Shown: positions 7,310-14,519, counted from the stretch's first letter. The stretch: DNA of 64,000 nt from Marinoscillum furvescens DSM 4134 (GCF_003386095.1 NZ_QREG01000002.1:161160-225159), one strand, 5' to 3'. A program made the numbers and translations. The notes: a model not told the origin generated them from the sequence alone.

Positions 7310-8155
7310 TTATGTGCACGGTAAGCATTCATATTCAGGGCATTTAGGTTGTCCACACCCACTTCCACCTGCACCGCAAAAAGTTGCAGCTCCAGTTAAA
7401 CCTCCTGAAATGGCTCCTACAACTGCTCCAGCGGTAGTACCTATAAATGGAATTAGAGAACCTGCGGCACCACCGGCAAGCAGTCCCGTGCCGGCTCCAC
7501 CTACGGTGCCAACCGCGCACTTACCCCAAGAATCCCACCAACTCTCTTCACACTCAGGTTTAGAAGGCTGGCAATTATCCTGAGCAGACCTACCATTAGA
7601 CTTCACTTCAAGGGGACTGATAAGATCGTAGTTATCAATAATGAAATCTACAGCTACAAGTTGAGAGGTTAAATAGATTATTGCCTGTTCTTTCTCATTT
7701 ATTTCAACGTCAGCCAGATCGACTTCTTCTAATAACTCTGTTAGTTGGTTTTTATAGTGTGTAGGACTAGACGAGCTCACCCAGAGGTCGTTAACCTTTG
7801 TTATCAAATTATAATCGAATTCTGAAAAGTAAATTTGTTCTGAACTAATTCGAGCATTGGTGTGTAGACCTACTATTGAAGCCGATCTTGAATACCCATT
7901 ACTGAAAGTTTCAAGAATTCTTTGATCATTCTTGTAATTCATTTGCAACATACCTGAAGCAATCTTGCTGACCATCTCAGCATTAGAAAAGTCACTTTGA
8001 TTGCTTCTCATTTGAGTCGCTATCTGATTAAGGTTAGATTTTAATTCAGATGAAAAAGCTTCATAGTCAATAGTTGGTTCAATTGCATTTTCCTGCTCCT
8101 GACAAGAAAAACTGATTATTAAAATCAGTAACGTGAGTAAATACGATTTTTTCAT
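7310..8155 (-). CDS. cysteine-rich glycine-zipper lipoprotein
   Basis: A 281-residue protein with a lipobox (IISFSC, Cys 18). The middle (about 25-187) is helical and soluble-looking. The C-terminal 90 residues are unusual: eight cysteines (about 195, 202, 213, 260, 267, 272, 277, 280) bracket a long glycine-zipper segment (about 216-264), with motifs such as GAGTGLLAGGAAG and GAVVGAISGGLTGAA, and the chain ends in CPEYECLPCT. Glycine zippers insert into membranes or form pores; similar stretches occur in bacteriocins and outer-membrane lipoproteins. It is followed 10 bp later by a small two-helix membrane protein. Function is unknown; toxin, adhesin or channel are guesses. Confidence 0.65.
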   Translation of the reverse strand: MKKSYLLTLLILIISFSCQEQENAIEPTIDYEAFSSELKSNLNQIATQMRSNQSDFSNAEMVSKIASGMLQMNYKNDQRILETFSNGYSRSASIVGLHTNARISSEQIYFSEFDYNLITKVNDLWVSSSSPTHYKNQLTELLEEVDLADVEINEKEQAIIYLTSQLVAVDFIIDNYDLISPLEVKSNGRSAQDNCQPSKPECEESWWDSWGKCAVGTVGGAGTGLLAGGAAGSLIPFIGTTAGAVVGAISGGLTGAATFCGAGGSGCGQPKCPEYECLPCT

Positions 8156-8191
8156 TGTTTAAAAATTTAATTCTTAATGCCTTACTTCTTT

Positions 8192-8320
8192 TTAGGTAAC
8201 GTTTAGGTCAAATTCTTCTCCGGCTATGAACAAGAGTCTAGTTCTGTACTTGTCAAAAGGTGAATACCATACTCCCTTTGGTCTGGCCCAATTACCCATA
8301 ACCTCTTTAATATCTGACAC
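8192..8320 (-). pseudogene. 42-codon orphan reading frame, likely gene remnant
   Basis: A short frame from GTG 8320, preceded by an in-frame TAA, reads SDIKEVMGNWARPKGVWYSP and ends FIAGEEFDLNVT. The composition (W, Y, P, charged residues) looks like real protein. It lies 36 bp upstream of the glycine-zipper lipoprotein. It may be the 3' end of a lost gene or a genuine small protein; I cannot tell which. Confidence 0.35.
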
Positions 8321-8344
8321 TTATGAACTATATCCGTCTTGTAC

Positions 8345-8396
8345 CAACTAAACTACAAGGTTTTAAAGTCTCATCAAACCATTCAATGCAATATGT
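8345..8396. repeat. 52-bp dispersed repeat, copy 2
   Basis: Partner of 5503-5554 (42 of 52 identical, same orientation). It lies in the 599-bp gap 8156-8754, which otherwise contains only a short orphan frame and the thiolase terminator. Confidence 0.55.
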
Positions 8397-8592
8397 GAAC
8401 TTGCCTCAGAAGAACGCCCGAGCTACACAAAAGACTGATAAACAGTCCCATGTAGAAAAAATAGCCCTGGCAACTAAGTAAAAAATGAAAAAACGGAGAT
8501 TAAACGGCTTTTCGAAGCCTGACATCAAGAGGACCTGAATAAGAACAAACTTAAAGTGCAGTGAAACTGCCCCGCCTGACTCCAGTGCATAA

Positions 8593-8624
8593 AAAAAGCC
8601 TGTTTGCGTTCCAAACAGGCTTTT
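8593..8624 (-). terminator. intrinsic terminator after the thiolase gene
   Basis: AAAAGCCTGTTTG and CAAACAGGCTTTT form a 13-bp stem with a five-base loop, followed on the minus strand by a run of seven T. It lies 130 bp past the thiolase stop at 8755 and is oriented to end that transcript. Confidence 0.8.
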
Positions 8625-8754
8625 CAATTCCCAACCAAGAATCCTTTATATTTCCCAACCACGGATTCTTAAGGCTAAAGTAATGTGCCAGTGGCTGGCA
8701 ACTCACCGTACTCGGTGAGTGAGCACAATTACTCGTTAAAGTCTGGCGATCGGT

Positions 8755-9933
8755 TTACAGTCGCTCAATCACGATGGCCGAGGCGCCACCGCCACCGTTG
8801 CAGATGCCCGCCACGCCTATGGTGCCGTTGTTTTGTGAAAGCACCGAAGTGAGCGTAGTGATGATGCGCGCTCCGGAGGTACCCAGCGGGTGTCCTAAAG
8901 CCACAGCGCCACCGTTTACATTTACCTTGTCAGCATCCAGCCCGAGTTTTTGATTGTTGGCAAGCGCCACTACCGAAAAGGCCTCATTGATTTCGTAAAA
9001 GTCTACATCGCCCTTCGCTACGCTTGCATGCTTCATCGCTCTGGGGATGGCCTCCGAAGGTGCCGTAGTAAACCAGATAGGCTCCTGCGCCGCATCCGCA
9101 AAGCCGCGGATTTTGGCAAGTGGCTTTAGTCCGAGCTCGTCAAGTTTCTTTTTGCTTACCAGTACCAGTGCCGCAGCACCATCATTGATGGTAGAGGCAT
9201 TGGCAGCCGTGACCGTACCGTCTTTATTAAATACCGGACGAAGGCCGGGGATCTTCTCAAAGTTTACGTTTTTATACTCCTCATCAGCGTCCATCACGAT
9301 GGGATCGCCCTTGCGCTGAGGGATTTCTACGGGGATGATTTCGTCTTTAAACTTGCCCTGCTCTGTGGCAGCAGCTACGCGCTGGTAGCTATTGATGGCA
9401 TATTGGTCCTGCTCCTCGCGGGAGATGTTCATTTCTTTGGCCGTGTTGTCTGCACAGCTCCCCATAGGAAAGCCATTGTACACCTCCCAGAGGCCATCGT
9501 GCATGAGACCGTCCAGCATTTGGGCATTACCAAACTTGTAGCCAAACCGAGCCTTGGGCACATAGTAAGGGATGTTGGACATGCTCTCCATGCCGCCGGC
9601 TACTACCACGTCGTTGATGCCCAGCATGATGGACTGAGCGCCAAACATGACCGTTTTCATTCCCGACGAACACACCTTGTTGACCGTAGTGCAAGGTACA
9701 TTATGACCAAGCCCTGCGCCTATGGCGGCTTGTCTGGCAGGCGCCTGGCCCAGTCCGGCCGACACCACATTGCCCATAAAGACTTCATTGACTTGAGCTC
9801 CACCCACACCGGACTTTTCCAAAGCTCCTTTGATGGCTTTGCTGCCAAGCTCCACAGCCGTAAATCCTGCGAGACTTCCTCCAAAACTACCGATCGGGGT
9901 GCGAACGGCCGCTACGATATACACTTCTTCCAT
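8755..9933 (-). CDS. acetyl-CoA C-acetyltransferase (thiolase)
   Basis: A 392-residue thiolase that interconverts two acetyl-CoA and acetoacetyl-CoA (or cleaves 3-ketoacyl-CoA). All catalytic features are visible: nucleophilic Cys88 in NKVCSSGMK, the NEAF motif at about 316, His348 in GGAVALGHPLGTSGAR and Cys378 in CNGGGGASA. The length is standard for biosynthetic thiolases. It is monocistronic: its terminator lies downstream at 8593-8624, and the preceding gene on the strand ends 154 bp upstream. A TAGTTTTG box at 9968-9975 on the minus strand resembles the Bacteroidota -7 element, but without a clear -33 partner. Confidence 0.96.
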   Translation of the reverse strand: MEEVYIVAAVRTPIGSFGGSLAGFTAVELGSKAIKGALEKSGVGGAQVNEVFMGNVVSAGLGQAPARQAAIGAGLGHNVPCTTVNKVCSSGMKTVMFGAQSIMLGINDVVVAGGMESMSNIPYYVPKARFGYKFGNAQMLDGLMHDGLWEVYNGFPMGSCADNTAKEMNISREEQDQYAINSYQRVAAATEQGKFKDEIIPVEIPQRKGDPIVMDADEEYKNVNFEKIPGLRPVFNKDGTVTAANASTINDGAAALVLVSKKKLDELGLKPLAKIRGFADAAQEPIWFTTAPSEAIPRAMKHASVAKGDVDFYEINEAFSVVALANNQKLGLDADKVNVNGGAVALGHPLGTSGARIITTLTSVLSQNNGTIGVAGICNGGGGASAIVIERL

Positions 9934-10087
9934 TTGATTATTTGGGGTTTTATGTTGTTCTAAAGTTCAAAACTAACCAATAGCCTGCTGGCATACTTTG
10001 GTTGTCCTTCAAAGTTGCTGGTTTTCGATCAAAAAACGCAGCTATGTACTAAATAAGCAGGGGTGGACTTTTGTTTGCAAAAGGGGA

Positions 10088-10978
10088 TCACCAATCGGGC
10101 TTTCCGCTATCCTGCTGTTTGGTAGGGCGCCTACGCTGCTGCTGAATGTATTGCACCTCGTTGTTTTTCATCGCCTCCAGGATCATGCGCGCCTTTTCCT
10201 CGCTGATGTTCATCTCCTGCAGTTTTTCCTTGGTGCTCATGTTTTGGTTTTCCTGCTCTTCGCCTTCCTGCTCCTCTCCTTCCTGAGGCTGCTGCTGTTG
10301 CTCGTCGCTCTGCTCACCGTCTTCTCCCTCCTGCTGGTCTTGCTGCTGCTGTTCCTGATCCTGCTGCTCGTCACTCTGCTCACCCTGGTCTTGCTGATCC
10401 TGATTTTGCTGCTCTTCGTTTTGTTGATCCTGCTGGTCCTCGTTTTGCTGATCTTGATTCTCCTGATCCTGGTTCTGCTGATCTTCGTTTTGTTGGTCCT
10501 GGTTCTCCTGATCCTGATTTTGCTGGTCCTGTTGGTTTTCCTGTTGCTGATCGAGCAGTTTTTTCACCACCTCATAGTCATAGCGTGCACCTTCATTGGT
10601 AGGGTCGGCTTTGAGTGCTGCTTTGAGGTACTGTAGGGATTCGTTGAGGGTTTGGGGAGTCTTAGCCATCACACCCAGCTGCTGATAGGCTATGGACTTA
10701 AGTTTTCTGTTGTTGTACGATGTTACCGACTGGTATTTGAGCTTGGCATTGGCCGTATCTCCCAGTGCATAGTAGCTGTGCGCTAGGTTTAGCGCTATGG
10801 CCGGGTCCTCCACCCCCATGGAGTCGTACAGCGTGCGGTAGTTGTTGCGAGCTACCTCATACTGTCCATGCTCAAAAGCCGTTTCAGCCTTTGACTTCAG
10901 CTTGTTTTGGCGCGATATCTCCACAGGATCGGTAGATCCGAGCAGTACCAAAAGTATCAAAAGCTTTTTCATACCCAC
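10088..10978 (-). CDS. batC: BatC-like TPR protein with Q/E/D/N-rich tail
   Basis: A 296-residue envelope protein with an N-terminal hydrophobic signal (KKLLILLVLLGS), about three TPR units (residues 28-140, including the ALNLAHSYYALGDTANAKLKY repeat region), and then a 100-residue low-complexity segment (about 145-245) made almost only of Gln, Asp, Glu and Asn in short repeats such as QDQENQDQQNED. The C-terminus (MSTKEKLQEMNISEEKARMI) is the conserved BatC ending. Bat proteins were linked to aerotolerance in Bacteroides; their molecular role is unclear. It follows the VWA gene by 6 bp. The repeat DNA may vary in length between strains. Confidence 0.82.
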   Translation of the reverse strand: MGMKKLLILLVLLGSTDPVEISRQNKLKSKAETAFEHGQYEVARNNYRTLYDSMGVEDPAIALNLAHSYYALGDTANAKLKYQSVTSYNNRKLKSIAYQQLGVMAKTPQTLNESLQYLKAALKADPTNEGARYDYEVVKKLLDQQQENQQDQQNQDQENQDQQNEDQQNQDQENQDQQNEDQQDQQNEEQQNQDQQDQGEQSDEQQDQEQQQQDQQEGEDGEQSDEQQQQPQEGEEQEGEEQENQNMSTKEKLQEMNISEEKARMILEAMKNNEVQYIQQQRRRPTKQQDSGKPDW

Positions 10979-10984
10979 ATCTTT

Positions 10985-11947
10985 TTAGATTCGTATCACT
11001 TTCACACCTATCATGGCATCACATAGCATCAGCACCAGTGCCAAAATGAGGAAATAAAAGTATTTGTTGTCTTTGGAGTCTAGCTGCTTAGCGTCACGAA
11101 GCTCCCCTTCTATGTCGTTGATAGAGTTGATCAGGCGCTCCACATCATTGCGCGAAGCATTGATCTCAAAGTATTTACCACCAGTATCAGACGCCACCTT
11201 TTTCAAAGACCGATCATTGAGGCGGCTCACCACTTCCTCGCCCTTATTGTTTTTCTTAAAACCTCTTCGCGTCTGAATCTTACTTCCTCTTTCCGTACCT
11301 ACGCCCAGCGTAAAGAGTTTGATGCCACTGCTTTCTATCTCTTCAGTTTCGGTTTCCTCACCAAAATCCTCACCATCACTGATAAGCACGATGATTTTCG
11401 ATTTTTGTTGTGTTACCGAGGATTCTTCGCTGGTGAGTTTTTTGAGCGCCATGCGCAAAGGCGGACCAAAATCCGTTCCGCTATTGGGCACCAGATTCGT
11501 ACTTAGTGCCTGTATAAACAGGTTGAGGGCATTGTTGTCATAAGTAAGTGGGCACTGCATAAAGGCTTCGTTGGAAAACATGATCAGCCCAATGCGGTCG
11601 GAGCTAAAAGCCTCCACGATGTTTTTGAGTTCAAATTTGACCTTTTCCAGTCGGGTAGGCTGTACATCAAAGGCATTCATGGATTCCGACAGGTCTACGC
11701 ATACAAAGATGTCTTTACCTACAGATTTGATCTCACGCTTGGTCTCGCCAAAAGATGGCCCCAACAGTGCGGCGATGATCAGTGCCACATATAGCGATCG
11801 TATGGAAAACTTGATCAGCCACTTGCTGATAGGGATATTAAGTTTAGCTTTTATCCGCGCCAGTCGGATGACGTATAGCAGATAAAAGAGTGCAAAAAGC
11901 ACTAATAGAATAATTTCGAATGTGTCGATGCTGTAAGCCCAATTCAT
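10985..11947 (-). CDS. batB: BatA/BatB-type VWA-domain membrane protein
   Basis: A 320-residue inner-membrane protein: two N-terminal helices (about 9-27 and 48-66), a von Willebrand A domain with an intact MIDAS (DLSES at 85-89, the SGTDFG threonine loop, ISDGEDFG) and a C-terminal helix (about 297-318). The small insertion with RRGFKKNNKGEEVVSRLN and the ASDTGGKYFEI strand are typical of Bat proteins. The frame opens at 11986, but the ATG at 11947 gives the usual N-terminus right before helix 1. It is 6 bp from batC. No batA, batD or moxR gene lies beside it, so the aerotolerance operon is short here; whether this copy is BatA or BatB is uncertain. Confidence 0.85.
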   Translation of the reverse strand: MNWAYSIDTFEIILLVLFALFYLLYVIRLARIKAKLNIPISKWLIKFSIRSLYVALIIAALLGPSFGETKREIKSVGKDIFVCVDLSESMNAFDVQPTRLEKVKFELKNIVEAFSSDRIGLIMFSNEAFMQCPLTYDNNALNLFIQALSTNLVPNSGTDFGPPLRMALKKLTSEESSVTQQKSKIIVLISDGEDFGEETETEEIESSGIKLFTLGVGTERGSKIQTRRGFKKNNKGEEVVSRLNDRSLKKVASDTGGKYFEINASRNDVERLINSINDIEGELRDAKQLDSKDNKYFYFLILALVLMLCDAMIGVKVIRI

Positions 11948-11955
11948 AAGCGGCC

Positions 11956-11986
11956 CAAAAATACATAAGCGGGTGATATTGCCCAA
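11956..11986 (-). promoter_or_regulatory. candidate promoter of the bat operon
   Basis: On the minus strand a TTG at 11986-11984 and TATTTTTG at 11963-11956, 20 bp apart, match the Bacteroidota TTG-N19/20-TAnnTTTG pattern. The implied start lies within a few bases of the ATG at 11947, which would make the mRNA nearly leaderless. Confidence 0.35.
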
Positions 11987-12053
11987 TTTGACGCAGTTTC
12001 ATTTAACGAAATTTAAGGATCAGAGATATGTGGATATTTTTAGGATGCAAGGG

Positions 12054-12084
12054 TTAGCATTTTTAAAACGAAATACTATATTTG
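12054..12084 (+). promoter_or_regulatory. promoter of the tRNA-Ser/tRNA-Arg unit
   Basis: TTAG at 12054-12057 and TATATTTG at 12077-12084, separated by 19 bp, match the Bacteroidota housekeeping promoter (TTTG-N19-TAnnTTTG) apart from one base in the upstream box. It lies 113 bp before the first tRNA, leaving a leader with a small imperfect hairpin (GACGAAAGA/TCTTTTGTC). Confidence 0.55.
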
Positions 12085-12196
12085 CAGTCCTTTTCAGGGT
12101 CAGCAGGCCGAAAGGGTGACGAAAGAGATCGTCTTTTGTCGAATAAATCAAGAAGAATAGCTTTATTTTTAAAGATAATTCAGAGTGAAAACTCAC

Positions 12197-12288
<92 letters not shown>

Positions 12289-12316
12289 AAAATCTAAACT
12301 GGTTTGACCAGTCGGC

Positions 12317-12390
12317 GGTTCCATAGCTCAACTGGATAGAGCAACTGCCTTCTAAGCAGTAGGTTCCAGGTTCGAGTCCTGGTGGAATCA
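12317..12390 (+). tRNA. tRNA-Arg (TCT)
   Basis: A 74-nt cloverleaf: acceptor GGTTCCA with TGGAATC and discriminator A, D-arm AGCTCAACTGGATAGAGC, anticodon stem ACTGC/GCAGT around CTTCTAA (anticodon TCT), and T-arm CCAGG-TTCGAGT-CCTGG. The CCA end is not encoded. It is the intact parent of the degenerate copies that follow. Confidence 0.95.
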
Positions 12391-12400
12391 CTTAGTTATC

Positions 12401-12437
12401 AAGCACTTACAATAAATATTTTGTAAGTGCTTTTTTT
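12401..12437 (+). terminator. intrinsic terminator after tRNA-Arg
   Basis: AAGCACTTACAA pairs with TTGTAAGTGCTT (12 bp, 8-base loop) and is followed by seven T. The same terminator is repeated after each degenerate tRNA copy downstream. Confidence 0.85.
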
Positions 12438-12506
12438 GTTTACATACATTTTGCTTTATCTGCCCTCTCTCCACTTTTAAAACCTAAACTGGCTTGACCA
12501 GTCGGC

Positions 12507-12643
12507 AGCTCCATAGCTCAACTGGATAGAATAATTCCTCCTAAGCAGTAGGTTACAGGTTCTGCCGCAGGCATTCCCGAGGAAGAGTCCTGGCTTGGGC
12601 AGCCTCACCTAGCCGGTCGCACCTAGGCGGCCCCGAGGAATCA
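12507..12643 (+). pseudogene. degenerate tRNA-Arg copy 1 with two GC-rich inserts
   Basis: The acceptor, D-arm and anticodon half match tRNA-Arg(TCT) (CTCCATAGCTCAACTGGATAG, then CTAAGCAGTAGGTT), with changes that break the D-stem and anticodon stem. The T-loop TTC-GAGTCCTGG is split by 22 bases starting TGCCGCAGGC, and about 45 GC-rich bases (CACCTAG/GGCGGCCCC-type units) are inserted before the final GGAATCA. The flanks, including the tail of tRNA-Ser and the terminator, are repeated as well, so a roughly 255-bp unit was duplicated. Confidence 0.75.
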
Positions 12644-12653
12644 CTTAGTTATT

Positions 12654-12692
12654 AAGCACTTACAATAAATATTTTGTAAGTGCTTTTTTTTT
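12654..12692 (+). terminator. duplicated terminator after tRNA-Arg copy 1
   Basis: The same AAGCACTTACAA/TTGTAAGTGCTT stem as at 12401, followed by a longer T-run. It is preserved better than the tRNA body before it, which suggests it still works or was duplicated recently. Confidence 0.8.
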
Positions 12693-12761
12693 GTTTTCAT
12701 ACATTTTGCTTTATCTGCCCTCTCTCCACCTTTAAAACCTAAACTGGCTTGACCAGTCGGC

Positions 12762-12898
12762 AGCTCCATAGCTCAACTGGATAGAATAATTTCTACTAAG
12801 CAGTAGGTTCCAGGTTCTGCCGCAGGCATTCCCGAGGAAGAGTCCTGGCCTTGGCGGCCCCACCTGGGCAGCCCCACCTTGGCGGCCCCGAGGAATCA
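12762..12898 (+). pseudogene. degenerate tRNA-Arg copy 2 with two GC-rich inserts
   Basis: A second tRNA-Arg-like copy. The T-arm base pairs are closer to the original than in copy 1 (GGTTCCAGGTTC), but the D-stem and anticodon loop are changed (ATTTCTACTAAGCAG), and the same T-loop insert and a similar GC-rich insert with GGCGGCCCC/GGGCAGCCCC units are present before GGAATCA. The repeat period to the next copy upstream is about 250 bp. Confidence 0.75.
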
Positions 12899-12907
12899 CA
12901 TCATATT

Positions 12908-12941
12908 AAAGCACTTTCGTTAATTCGAAAGTGCTTTTTTT
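12908..12941 (+). terminator. variant terminator after tRNA-Arg copy 2
   Basis: AAAGCACTTTCG and CGAAAGTGCTTT form a 12-bp stem with a TTAATT loop and a T-run. The sequence differs from the first two terminators, yet the pairing is kept by compensating changes. Confidence 0.8.
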
Positions 12942-12989
12942 GTTTACATACATTTTGCTTTATCTGCCCTCTCTCCACCTTTAAAACGG

Positions 12990-13310
12990 ATCTATCTGAA
13001 AATCTGTGGTGAAATTGGATTTAAAGAGGGACGGGCCTTAGTTCATTTTAGGTTTTCCGGATGAAAATCAGATTACAAATAAATACTGTCTGAGCATATG
13101 TCAAATATCAAAATCATTACGGAAACGAAAATGCGAGTTTATTTATTTGCTGATTTTCATTTGGAAAAGCGTTAAGAAATGAATTCGGCCCTAGATTTTT
13201 GCTACTTTTCATCAATGGAAAAGTAGGGCCTCATAAACTAATTATTGAAAGCTAAATGCAATCAGTAAAAGGACAGACCCTTACAAACAAAGGCACAATT
13301 AAACACACTG
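12990..13310. other. gene-free spacer with an alternative hairpin
   Basis: About 320 bp that interrupt the tRNA-like array. No open frame is convincing. At 13187-13230 two inverted repeats overlap: CTACTTTTC/GAAAAGTAG (13202-13226) inside GGCCCTA/TAGGGCC, sharing the TAG, so only one can form fully at a time. This resembles small palindromic intergenic repeats found in other Bacteroidota genomes. Confidence 0.4.
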
Positions 13311-13428
13311 AGCTATGGTTTGACCCGGCACCCCTGCGGAAGAGCCCTGGCTTGAGCAGCCCCATCTAGCCTGTCGCACCTAGCCGATCGCAACTGGGCG
13401 GCCCCACCTGGCTGGTCGCAAGAAATCA
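13311..13428 (+). pseudogene. tRNA-like remnant 3 (T-arm and GC-rich insert only)
   Basis: Only the 3' part of the repeated unit remains: a T-arm with altered insert (CCCCTGCGGAAGAGCCCTGG), a longer GC-rich block with CACCTAGCC/GGCGGCCCC units and an AGAAATCA end. The D- and anticodon arms are gone. The variant terminator follows. Confidence 0.6.
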
Positions 13429-13437
13429 CATCACACT

Positions 13438-13471
13438 AAAGCACTTTCGTTAATTCGGAAGTGCTTTTTTT
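13438..13471 (+). terminator. terminator after tRNA-like remnant 3
   Basis: AAAGCACTTTCG pairs with CGGAAGTGCTTT (one weakened pair) around TTAATT, followed by a T-run; it is nearly identical to the element at 12908. Confidence 0.7.
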
Positions 13472-13542
13472 GTTTACATACATTTTGCTTTATCTGCCCT
13501 CTCTACGCTTTTGAAATCTAAACTGGTTTGACCAGCCCCGAT

Positions 13543-13565
13543 CGAGCGCGATTGCATCGCGATCG
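13543..13565. promoter_or_regulatory. GC-rich hairpin
   Basis: CGAGCGCGAT and ATCGCGATCG pair at 9 of 10 positions around a TGC loop. It sits where the repeated tRNA-flank unit (ACTGGTTTGACCAG) ends abruptly, so it may mark a rearrangement junction. Confidence 0.35.
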
Positions 13566-13736
13566 TAATGTCAGTATTTAAGCTGCTGACTAGAATGGGA
13601 AGGGAAGAAAATAAGTAATAAAAAAACAGTTCGATCTGAGATTATGCTGGCATAAAGAGTTTAGTAGATATAGAAATAATTGAGTAGACAGCTTTGCATG
13701 CCAAGGTTTGTGCACGCATTGCAAATGCGCGCGGAC

Positions 13737-13860
13737 AGGGTGGTTCTACAGAGCCACTGACTTGTAATCAGTTGGTCTCAAATTCTGCCGCAGGCATTTC
13801 CGTGGAAGAGTCCTGACTTGGGCAGCCCTGCCTGGGCGGCCCCACCTGGGCGGCCCCACA
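13737..13860 (+). pseudogene. degenerate tRNA-Thr-like sequence with GC-rich inserts
   Basis: The stretch AGAGCCACTGACTTGTAATC has a good anticodon arm (ACTGA-CTTGTAA-TCAGT, anticodon TGT, threonine) and is followed by GGTCTCAAATTC, the start of a T-arm. The T-loop is then split by the same insert seen in the tRNA-Arg copies (TGCCGCAGGCATTTCCGTGG), followed by GAGTCCTGA and a block of GGGCGGCCCCACCT units. The 5' acceptor cannot be paired. A different tRNA carrying the same insert suggests that the insert, and not only the tRNA unit, moves. Confidence 0.5.
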
Positions 13861-14083
13861 GCACTTTTCACAACTTTCGGAGGACACGTGAAGATAAAAG
13901 CACCGCGCAGCTACTTTCATCACCTCATAATACAATACAGGCTTACTTTCGTTCAATACAACCTGCTTATCGAGCATATTTAGCGTCTACCGAATTCTAC
14001 CTGCCAATCATCGACTTTTACTCCCATTTTGAGAAAAGAACAAACATCTTAGCATTATCAATTTCAATTAAACAACAATTAAA

Positions 14084-14239
14084 ATGAAACAAACAGCTAA
14101 ACAACACGCCCCCGTACAATCGTCCATTGGCTTTTTCTTATCAAAAAAAGAAGTCAATAAAATAAAGACAAATGCTATTTTATCTGTGCTCGTTATTGCG
14201 CTTGGTCATATCATAGAATCTATAGACAAATTCATTTAA
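14084..14239 (+). CDS. 51-residue single-helix membrane peptide
   Basis: A small frame starting at ATG 14084 with a polar N-terminus (KQTAKQHAPVQ), a basic patch (KKEVNKIK) and one hydrophobic helix (about 31-45, ILSVLVIALGHII), ending SIDKFI. It is the first of three small membrane-peptide genes within 610 bp on the same strand. No family is recognised. A purine-rich AATTAAA precedes the ATG, common for expressed genes in this phylum. Confidence 0.5.
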   Translation: MKQTAKQHAPVQSSIGFFLSKKEVNKIKTNAILSVLVIALGHIIESIDKFI

Positions 14240-14253
14240 TCAGTTTCTTTCCA

Positions 14254-14442
14254 ATGAAACCTTCTCAAAAAACCATATCAAGCAGGCCTTTCGTCCAATA
14301 TTCTAAGGAAACTACTGTGAAGCATTCTCAGAACGATTGGAAGCTCACGTCCACACAAAAGCAAGGATTGGAAAAGGCTCTGCTGTGGATTCAATGGTCT
14401 ATCATGATTCTGATGCTGGTTAGCGGACTTTTCAACCTCTAA
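14254..14442 (+). CDS. 62-residue membrane peptide with WIQW motif
   Basis: A basic/polar N-terminal half (KPSQKTISSRPF) is followed by LEKALLWIQWSIMILMLVSG, a single C-terminal transmembrane helix. The helix start L-WIQW is shared with the peptide at 14520-14690, so the two are probably paralogous. It begins 14 bp after the first peptide gene and 77 bp before the third. The function is unknown; small tandem membrane peptides can be toxins, regulators of membrane enzymes or secretion accessories. Confidence 0.55.
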   Translation: MKPSQKTISSRPFVQYSKETTVKHSQNDWKLTSTQKQGLEKALLWIQWSIMILMLVSGLFNL

Positions 14443-14519
14443 TAAGCCAATTACAGAATACTTTCCCAACAATATTCAGTTTTATCATGTTATACTACTA
14501 TTTCAACGTGTATAACATT

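Noticed and set aside
8406..8627. 73-codon minus-strand frame
   Set aside because: It starts inside the thiolase terminator and has no recognisable feature, so it is most likely chance.
9998..10636. Leucine-rich 212-codon plus-strand frame
   Set aside because: It is the antisense of the Q/D/E/N-rich repeat of BatC; the poly-Leu/Val composition is an artefact of the repeat.
12391..13860. CRISPR array
   Set aside because: The repeats are about 250 bp long, tRNA-derived and irregularly spaced, without short regular spacers; no cas gene is in the window.
13818..14087. 89-codon plus-strand frame in the tRNA-like region
   Set aside because: It begins inside the GC-rich inserts of a tRNA-like remnant and ends at the next small gene; composition is not protein-like and no initiation signal is seen.
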